From Adiantum capillus-veneris (Eukaryota > Streptophyta > Polypodiopsida > Polypodiales > Pteridaceae), in contig CM043945.1 of the NCBI GenBank assembly GCA_014529385.2, positions 152,805,741-152,869,740 on the forward strand: a stretch of 64,000 nt of DNA, in the 5' to 3' direction. Made by a program: the position numbers and the translations under genes. The notes under the pieces were generated by a model that saw only the letters and a list, made by a program, of their open reading frames with translations, was not told the origin of the DNA and did no database searches. How positions within the stretch are numbered: the first letter of the stretch is position 1; every line of letters begins with the position of its first letter. Positions 56,467 through 64,000 of the stretch are shown one piece after another.

Positions 56467-56530
<64 letters not shown>
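56466..56530. repeat. (TC)n then (AC)n microsatellite
   Basis: About 42 bp of CT dinucleotides followed by about 22 bp of AC. Confidence 0.95.
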
Positions 56531-56579
56531 CCACCCACCCACATTCTGTTGTATTAATCCCCAATCACTACTTTTACCC

Positions 56580-56764
56580 CCGTACTTACATCCTACACAG
56601 TTCCAACTAGTTGCTTAGTTCACATCTAGCAGTTAAGATTTTAGTTTCACTTCATTTTATTTTTGTACTCAGACATTGTATTAGATCCACCAAACATTGT
56701 ATCAGTTTGGTCTCATAGGTGATTTTGGCTTTTGAAGACGTTTAATATAACATTTCATTTCATT

Positions 56765-56806
<42 letters not shown>
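56580..56806 (+). repeat. LINE 3' tail, copy 1, with (TC)n
   Basis: Contains TCAGACATTGTATTAGATCC, then TTGGTCTCATAGGTGATTTT, GAAGACGTTTAATATAACAT and TTCATTTCATTTC, followed by a (TC)n run at 56768-56806. The same tail recurs twice downstream and once on the minus strand near 21.0 kb. Confidence 0.75.
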
Positions 56807-56809
<3 letters not shown>

Positions 56810-57099
56810 GCGACACTCATCTCCACAATTCTTGAGCATTGAGAGTTACTTATCAGCTCCATGCACCCCACATAATATCTTTCTTTTGTTCTCAAACGTC
56901 ATATTTGACCTGCAAGGACAATAATGGAATCTCCTCTCAAGGTCCACGGCAATTGTTCAACGGGCCTTTCCTCATCTACAACAAAGGATTAGAAGCATTC
57001 TAGCCAGACACCTAGAATGCTCCTAAGAAGTCTATTTACTACTTTGTATTTAGTTTTTCACATTTATTTTCACTCTTTCACACTTTTCACACTTAGTAC

Positions 57100-57231
57100 T
57101 TTAGTACTAAGGTACCCAGACATTGTAACAGATTCACCACTTTTGTATCAGTTTGGTCTCATAGGTCATTCTGGCCTTTTGAAGACGTTTAATATAACAT
57201 TTCATTTCATTTCATTTCTCTCTCTCTCTCA
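57100..57231 (+). repeat. LINE 3' tail, copy 2
   Basis: CCCAGACATTGTAACAG ... GGTCTCATAGGTCATTCTGG ... AATATAACATTTCATTTC, ending in a short (TC)n run. Confidence 0.75.
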
Positions 57232-57232
57232 T

Positions 57233-57670
57233 GGGTTACCGTGTGCCACGGACATCTCACACCAACTTGAGATTGAGACTGGTAGGTTCAGAGGGATACC
57301 AGCAGCCAGCAGGATATGCCGCCTATGCCATACAGAGCCAAAGACAGAGATGCATTATAGTGTTTTTTTGGCTTGTGCATTAGACTCCATTATAAATATA
57401 AACACAGTGCTCTCACTGACAATATCCTTGAATTGGGCCATTACATGGTTTGTCTCAAATACGCGGAAATGTTGGCTTGAGGCTTATAATACGTGTGGAC
57501 ACCCATGGTATCAGTGATCACACACACCCCACACAGTTCCAGCTAGTAGCACTTAGTATCTCTTTTTTGTACCCAGACATGGTATCAGATTCACCAGTTT
57601 GTAACGGATTGGTCTCATAGGTCATTTTGGCCTCTTGAAGATGTTAATATATCATTTCATTTCATTTCAA
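57233..57670 (+). pseudogene. LINE 3' fragment with C-terminal zinc finger and tail copy 3
   Basis: The frame reads ISHQLEIETGRFRGIPAASR then ICRLCHTEPKTEMHY, matching SHQLRIETGRYSG...CPLCDMEPETELHY of the LINE at 16.3-19.0 kb. It is followed about 180 bp later by tail copy 3 (57575-57670: CCAGACATGGTATCAGATTC ... TTTCATTTCATTTC). A severely 5'-truncated insertion of the same family, which ties the tail to that LINE. Confidence 0.75.
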
Positions 57671-57679
57671 CTGTGTTTG

Positions 57680-59178
57680 TGTGTTTTGGAACTTCATGTG
57701 CGTCTCAGGATTGTCCAATGCATCTTGGTGGCTTATGTGCAGTTTTATTTGCCTTTGTTATCCTGGCCTCGGTTGCGTTTGCAATCCCTCATGTCCAATA
57801 TTTTAGAGCATTTTTGGCAGACCTCGTTTAGCAAGAAGGGCCTTTGGCTTCTATCTATGGACAAGCTGTGTTCTCCCAAGTGGCTTGGAGGGTTAAATAT
57901 TTTGGACTTGCGACGTCATCTTTTGGTTTGAAAAGCATGCTGTTGCTAGTTTTGGTGGAACAGCAGCAACCGTGGGCTCTCACGGTCACACATTTTGTGT
58001 ACGCACATTGTCACCCCATCTTTTGGTCATTGGAAACCGACTTATTGGGATGTTGTTTTTGGGAAACTTGAAGGACACATTCCTCGATGTCCTTTACTTC
58101 TTCTCTCATTGTTGATTGGAAGGTTGTCACTTCGCATTTGGCTTGGAATGGTCGACAATCCTCTGTGGGTAACTCTCTTCGTTTGGAGAGTCTACATTGG
58201 AGCAGGGCCTTCGCTTCGACTTTGGTTCAACGGTCTCCTCGCCAAGCGTATTTTCTTTCCCAAAAAGGAATCTGTCAGGTGCATCAGGTGCTTGATGACT
58301 CGGGTTATGTTCTTTCATTCGTTGATGCAATGTCTTGCTTTCGGTTGGGTCCTCACTATTCTCCTCTCTGGCAGAAAATTCAAAGGATGCTTTCTGATCA
58401 CTCACCCATTCCTCCTTTGGATGTGGACTCTCGCTTCTCTGATTGGAATTTGGCTACTACTAGATTGGATTGCATCTCAACTGGCAATGTATATGCCATC
58501 CTTCAGCCTGATGTATGGATTGTGCATCATGGTAATCAGCTGTGGCTGCTTTCCGAGTCATCTTTGTGGTGGCAACACACATTGTCTTGCATTTGGCAGA
58601 GTCATCTACCTTTGAAGGAACGTGTTTTCTTGTGGCGTTGCTTGGTGGGAGCTCTACCTGTTGACAGTGTGTTACATGCTCGGCATATTGCGCCTTCCCG
58701 CTGCCCCAGATGCCTTGAAGCTGAGGAGACCGTCCACACTTACTGTGGCGTTGTCTTCACTCCAGAGCCTTCATTCGGCAAGTGTCTACTGCTCTTCGGC
58801 TGCGTTTTCCTTCCGGCTCTTTTCACAGACGCTTTTGACTTTTTGGGGTGCTCTAGTCACCACAACTCATTTTGCGGTGTTCTTCACCTGGGTCAGATTT
58901 TGAACTCTGTGGGCCATCTGGCACCTAGGAACTCCTTCATGTTCCAAGGCACTTATTTTGACCCTTTTCCCTATTTCAAATTATCTCTTGGTCAAGCGCT
59001 GCATTTTGCTTATGATGCTGGAGACATCACCCTTGATACCTACATGATTTACTTTGATTGTTTCTAGCCTTCGGAGCCTCATAGTGCTCCGTTTTTTGTA
59101 TCCTTTTCCTTTTGTGGGTTTTCCTCGCTTTGAGGTTTCCCATTTGTAAATTAATCAAAGCAGATTTACAAAAAAAAA
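57680..59178 (+). pseudogene. 5'-truncated LINE, second family, with zf-RVT domain and A tail
   Basis: Starts inside the post-polymerase region (KKGLWLLSMDKLCSPKWLGG resembles the KKG...WDKLCxPKxxGGL block). A 326-codon open frame from 58087 to 59067 holds PLKERVFLWRCLVGALPVDS then CPRCLEAEETVHT, the zinc-binding reverse-transcriptase domain typical of plant LINEs, and a late NSFMFQGTY motif. The 3' UTR ends AATCAAAGCAGATTTAC then nine A (59170-59178). Lack of the polymerase core marks a 5' truncation, the usual fate of LINE insertions. It differs in sequence and tail from the family at 16-21 kb. Confidence 0.85.
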
Positions 59179-59195
59179 GTGTGTTTTGGCATAAA

Positions 59196-59679
59196 AAGTG
59201 GGGCTTATGACCCTTTGCATTACATAAAAGTCAACCAAAGGTCCATATTCAAGAAACAAGGGAAAGACCCTGAAACATATACAATGAGATTATGGGGACA
59301 AATACCCATACAACCACAGGTTATATCAAAGGATAGAAAGCCTAATCAGGAAGTGGTAAAGAAGCTCTCTGGCTGTAAGAATCCACAACAAATCAGCCAA
59401 AAACTATGTCCTCATGATGGTGTGGCAAAACCACAAAGTCCAATGCTAGCTACCTAAATGATACAAGACATCCGCTATAAGAAACCTCCTGTAGCAGTTC
59501 ATAGAAGTGAAGGGACTGAAAAACCCGTGTACTGTACCTCCAAAATCATCCACTTCCATTCCATCATTTTTGGGGTAACCAAAAACGGATGCAGATCTCC
59601 GACACAACCAAACTATAAGAGAGGCAAAAGGGACCCATCGATTGTCCACCACAATAGCCAAGGGAAGGTACCAAGATGC

Positions 59680-59718
<39 letters not shown>

Positions 59719-60192
59719 AGTAAAAAGGGGGCTTGTGGCCCTTTGCATAGCATAAAATCGACCAAAGGTCCATATACAAGAATATGGAAAAAACCTTGAA
59801 AGATATACACTGAGATCATGGATAAAATATCCATACAGCCACAAGATATATCAAAAGATAAGATAAGATAATCATGAATTGGTGAAGAAGCTCTATCTGG
59901 CTGTAAGAAGCCTACAAAAATCTATCAAAAGCCCTCTCCGCCTGTTGCGGTGAAGCAAAACCTAAGGACCACTGCTAGCTACTAAAATGATGTAAAGTAT
60001 CCCCTATAAGAAACCTCTTGTAGCAGCTCATAGAAGCCAAAGGATTGAAAAACTCCTGTGTTGTGCCTCCAAAATCATCTGCATCCATTCCATCATTTCT
60101 AAATGTGGTACTCCCAAATAAGATGCGATCTCCCGCAAGAGAGTAAGGAGGAACCCAATTGTCCTCCATCACAAAAGCCAAGGGAAGGTACC
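59196..60192 (-). repeat. Two direct copies of a segment of about 470 bp with a conserved minus-strand ORF end
   Basis: Copy 1 is about 59196-59673 and copy 2 about 59726-60192, separated by a (TC)n run. On the minus strand both encode a related peptide ending at the same place: DGMEVDDFGGTVHGFF and DGMDADDFGGTTQEFF, then CY(R/K)RFLI(A/G)D. This is followed by about 300 bp of similar non-coding sequence ending ACAAGCCCC. This looks like two 3' ends of one retroelement family, but I do not recognise the protein. Confidence 0.6.
59682..59718. repeat. (TC)n microsatellite
   Basis: About 37 bp of CT dinucleotides between the two segment copies. Confidence 0.95.
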
Positions 60193-60539
60193 TGTCACAA
60201 AAAGTGATGATGTGGCAGGACACTATGAAGAAGCGACTCTTACAATGGACAAACCCGCCAAAAGTGTCAAAACCCTAGTTGCTGCGCAGTGATGACGAGG
60301 CAAGTAGAATTGCAAATTGCGCTGGCGGAAAATCCATACTGCTGTTGCGTGAGGACTTGAAGATGCTTTTGCATGAAGTTTTTTAACGCTAGGCTTTTGG
60401 GGATCTGATGCTTTCGGAATGGGTTGCTTTTGGGTGCCTAGCTTTTGGGGCCCTTGTATCTTTATGAGTGTGCGGGCAATCAAAAAAGTTTGATACTTTT
60501 TCTGGTTTTAAGGATACCCCACAAGGCCCTCGCTTTTAT
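60193..60539. other. Unassigned, possibly LTR or leader of the gypsy relic
   Basis: No coding motif. It lies just upstream of the gypsy gag-like region, so it could hold its leader, but no LTR boundary or primer site was found. Confidence 0.4.
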
Positions 60540-63535
60540 CCAATAGTTTGACATTGTGTACTCCGGAGGACGCTATTCAGAGCATTCCAAGGTCCGGAGG
60601 GTGGCATCTTACCTCAGGGGCAACGCACAAACCTAGTGGTCTATCTTGCTTCTACGGAGGGAGGCACCAACGAAGTGGCTTCAATCCAAGCGAGTCTTTA
60701 CTTCCTCATGGCTCACTCAAGAATACGTACACAATGTCATCAGAGCTTGGAATCAATCTGAGTATAACCGAGGAAGACACACTATACTTACCGTCAAAGA
60801 TTTTGGGACACTTTCTTACAGGCCTCTTCTTTCAAGAAAATTAAATTTAAGCAGCATATAGAGCAATTTTGATGTGGTCTACCTAAAGAGATACGGGAAT
60901 ATTGTCTGCTCTGCAGAAGTCCACGTCCATGCAACAACTGATGGGACAGGTAAAGCAAGGGTTTGCAATGCATGGGGGCACTTTTACATACCCTACAGAT
61001 AGATTGATCACGGTTCGGACCGGACAAGATACGAACAACAGTAAGAAAGGGAAAGCAAAAGAGAGAAAAACCTTCAGGCCCTTGATTGTCAGCTGAGCAA
61101 CATGCCGAGTACTTCAAAGAGGGTAAATGTTACGGTTAAGGGGAACACGGGAATGTGTTTGCCAGGTGCCCTAACAGAGCACCAAAAGAACAATCAAAGG
61201 ACAAGCGAGAGAGTTCTAAAGCAGTAGAGGAGCGAGCAAAGAAACGAAAGACAAAAGCAAGATTGGTAGCAAATTTTGTTGTGACCGGCCTTGAGCAACT
61301 GGACGATTCGGAGCTCTGTAGAGCGTGGGGCAAATAACGAGATCAAGAAACCCTTATCTTCTTCGATAGAGGAGCCAAGGCCAACTTCATTTTGACTCAA
61401 TTGGCAACTCGACTTTGAATTACGCCAGATGAAATGGGACCACCGGCTGAGACAGTTCTAGCGGCACCAAGACGGGATGTTTCCCTTACACATGTCATAG
61501 GAAAACTTTGGTTGCATTGCCAGGGGTATTTAGGACACGAGGACTTTTACATCATGCCCTTGGAGGGGTGTGACGTCATTTTAGGAATCCCTTGATTCTA
61601 TAAGAACAATGTGGTAGTCCACTACAGGGTGAGAAAAGCAACTTTGAAGAATGAAAAGGATAGAGATATAACTCTTGATGTTAAATGGAAAGGGCGAGTC
61701 AGTCCCACATGTAACGGCTTTGGCCATTTCCAGATTAATAAAAACCAGCTTGTTTGTTTACTCGATTTTCTTACATGAGATAGATGACAAGAAAATGTCA
61801 AATTTGTTTGACCTTGAGAAGGAATGACAACAAGCTCAGGGTGATTGTCTCTCTAAAGGCTTACCAAGAGAGTTACCTTCTTAGTGTCGTGAAGATCACA
61901 CCATTGACTTGATTTTGGGCAGTACGCCAATGGACCGACCACCTTACAAAGTAAGCAGAGCCCAAAACGAAGAAATTATGAACCAAGTGAAAGAACTCTT
62001 AGAGAAAGGTCTCATTCAACCCAGTACATCACCTTAATGTTCGCCAATGTTGTTGGTTTTAAAGAAAGATGGATCTTGGAGAATGTACATTGACTACAGG
62101 GCTCTTGATAAAATCACCATCAAGAACAAGTTTCCAAAACCGAGGATCGATAATATATTGGAAATTTACAGGGTTCTACTCGTTTCAGTAGAATTGACTT
62201 GAAAAGTGGCTATCATCAGATCATGATCGCCCTTGTAGATGTATATAAGACCGCTTTCAGGACATCCTTTCGATTGTACGAGTATTTGGTGATGCCTTTT
62301 GGTCTCAGAAATGCTCCTGCAATGTTCAATAGGATGATGGACAAGATTTTTTGAGAGTATAGGTCATTTGTGGGCACCTTTTTCGACGATATCACTGTAT
62401 TCTTGAAGAACGAGGCAGAGCATCAACACCACCTGTTACATGTTTTTTAGGCACTACGACAACATCGGTTGGTGGTTAATGGGAAGAAGAGCGAGTTTTT
62501 CTTACTAGAAATCCACTTTTTGGGACATTGTCTCTGCAGAGGGTGTCAAAATGGATCCGACCAAGGTTGAGACCATCCAAGATTGGCCAGATTTGAAGAA
62601 TGTTCATGAGGTTCGAAGCTTTTTGGGTTTGTGCTCTTACTAACGGCGGTTCATTCAAAAATTTGCGGGGATTGCTTCTCCTCTTCATGTTTTGACACAA
62701 TAAGGAGTTCCTCCTACATGCAAACGATCTGAGATTGCAGCCTTCAAGACTCTCAAAGAGAAGTTGACAACCGGTCAATGTTGGTTTTACGAGACTTGCA
62801 AAAGCCATTTGAGATATATTGTGATGCCTGTGGTCGCAATCTGGGAACGGTCTTAATGAAGGAGGGCCATGTTATATCTTATGAGAGCAGAATGTTTTCC
62901 AGATTAGACCGGTTGCACAGATTTATGAGAAATAGCTTTTGGCAATTATCTATGCCCTTACTCAGTGGCGACACTTTTTACTCAGAGCCAATTTTACAGT
63001 GTTCACTGATCACCAGTCATCGACAGATTTATCAAGCAGGCTCATTTTGTTCTTGTCAAGAAGACATTTAAGCCAGATCATTTGACTAAACTGTTTGTCT
63101 CATAGATATTTCGACTCCATGGCATGCCTCGGTCTATAGTTCAAATAGAGATCTTCGTTTTACTATTTTGTTTTGGAGGGCAATATGGGAGAATATTGGT
63201 ACTTAGTTACAATTCTCATCTTCTTTCCACCCACGGACAGATGGGCAATCGAAGATAGCGAATTCAATGGTTCTGGACTTGTTGATGTCTTACATCTCTG
63301 ATCAAAAGGCTCAGTGGGAGAAGTAGAGATCATCGAGGGTGCTAAGAAAGTTCCACCTATTCTAAGCACCAAGGATAAGATTTTTGAAGCAGATTAGTAT
63401 GTTCTGTATCTGGACATTGCTTTTCAAGAGATGCATTCCGCTCTTCAGAAGTTTCAAGCACAACATAAGAAGGCAACGGACAAGCAGTTGAAGGAAGATG
63501 ACTGGGTTCTACGGTTTGAGAAGGCACCAAGGTTG
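60540..63535 (+). pseudogene. Degenerate Ty3/gypsy gag-pol with an internal deletion
   Basis: Plus-strand pieces in pol order. Gag (about 60590-60860): VASYLRGNAQTWWS-like and IRAWNQSEYNRGR. A damaged zinc knuckle lies near 61130. Protease (about 61360): FDRGAKANFILTQL, resembling the usual VDxGAxxNFI. Reverse transcriptase (about 61920-62500): [37 protein letters not shown] and TFFDDITVF. RNase H (about 62570-63020): EIYCDACGRNLGTVL and SYESRM, to VFTDHQS. At about 63030 it jumps straight to integrase-core text (KQAHFVLVKKTFKPDHLTKL, TDGQSKIANS). The integrase C-terminal part (DKQLKEDDWVLR) ends near 63520. Many stops and frameshifts; inactive. The missing part would include the end of RNase H and the start of integrase. 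Confidence 0.88.
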
Positions 63536-63536
63536 C

Positions 63537-63640
63537 ATCCGTACGTACGTACATAAGGATTCTATCCGTACAGTACGCTGTACAACATGGATCCGTACGT
63601 ACGGATATGATCCGTACGTACGGATATGATCCGTACGGGT
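63537..63640. repeat. Array of palindromic ATCCGTACGTACGGAT units
   Basis: Two perfect copies of the 16-bp palindrome ATCCGTACGTACGGAT (63591-63606 and 63610-63625), 19-bp spacing, with partial copies at 63538-63553 and 63629-63638. It begins where gypsy homology stops and lies about 150 bp upstream of the BED-finger frame. Confidence 0.85.
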
Positions 63641-63799
63641 ATTTTTTTTAAATAAAAAATTTACTACCCTATTTCAACCGATTAGGCCTCTTTTTGAAAA
63701 ACGCCTTGCTTCGGCTGAGAGACTGGTTAGAAATAAGCAGAGATACAGGTACTGTGCAGTCGACCAATGTGTGCTCCTCTCTTGTAGGTGCCAAGTAAA

Positions 63800-64000
63800 A
63801 TGCCTCGCAACCCCAACCCAGTGTGGGACACGCACACCCACGTGATTAGAGTAGTTACTACACCGGGTCAGCACGGGTTGGGTACTCGTCAGTGGCAGTG
63901 CAAGTACTGTGGGGAAAGCAAGACAAGTACTATTACTCGTGTTCTCAAGCATCTAAGCATCTTACAGGGATAGGTACTACAAATCATTGCGATGGCTGTG
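63800..64000 (+). pseudogene. BED-type zinc finger, N-terminus of a probable hAT-like transposase
   Basis: The frame from an ATG at about 63800 reads MPRNPNPVWDTHTHVIRV then QWQCKYCGESKTSTITRVLK and HL, the pattern of plant BED fingers (Cx2C ... H) at the start of hAT transposases and related domesticated proteins. The frame hits a TAG at 63971 only because AAGCATCT is duplicated (63947-63954 and 63955-63962). With one copy the sequence would continue KHLTGIGTTNHCDGC to the window edge. Only the first part is visible, so the transposase core (dimerisation region) cannot be checked. Confidence 0.6.

Overview
The window looks like nuclear DNA from a large-genome land plant. The evidence is one intron-containing plant-type F-box/tubby (Tubby-like protein, TLP) gene surrounded and invaded by Ty1/copia and Ty3/gypsy LTR retrotransposons, non-autonomous LTR elements, two kinds of LINE and simple-sequence tracts. 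No operons, rRNA genes or CRISPR arrays were seen. Very long, transposon-filled introns are common in ferns, gymnosperms and other big plant genomes, but I cannot name the species. || LAYOUT. 1-8.9 kb: the 5' end of a minus-strand LTR element, an unassigned stretch, then a complete but mutated copia element (3827-8942) with 227-bp LTRs and a perfect CATAT target duplication. 9-16 kb: a small zinc-knuckle/acidic-ORF element between 66-bp direct repeats, and two broken gypsy integrases in opposite orientations. 16.3-21 kb: two LINE parts in opposite orientations, one with a 32-C run in its coding region. 22.5-52.05 kb: the TLP gene, four coding exons encoding 427 aa. Its first coding intron is 26,862 bp (22888-49749) and is mostly filled by nested copies of one non-autonomous LTR family. 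52-60 kb: intergenic DNA, one possible exon of another gene, LINE 3' tails, a truncated LINE with an A tail, and a duplicated segment. 60.5-63.5 kb: a degenerate gypsy element. 63.5-64 kb: a palindromic repeat array and the start of a BED-finger (hAT-like) transposase domain cut by the window edge. || THE INTRON NEST. Shared LTR ends, primer-binding sites and target duplications give an insertion order. Element A (27357-37348, plus) was split by element B (30080-36112, plus, TSD CGACC). B's 3' LTR was then split by a foreign solo LTR (33908-35424). On the right, minus-strand element F was entered by E, E was entered by D (39425-43437, TSD ACATC), and D holds a plus-strand LTR fragment G. Deletions joined A's 3' LTR to E's 3' LTR, and G to D's 3' LTR, making two large inverted repeats inside a transcribed intron. 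The family's LTRs are about 1.0-1.2 kb and begin with the palindrome TGTCACGTGACA. Between them lies only about 2.1 kb, encoding a charged gag-like protein with KHDDL-type repeats and no polymerase. || The only gene here that looks intact and functional is the TLP gene; nearly everything else is mobile DNA in various states of decay.
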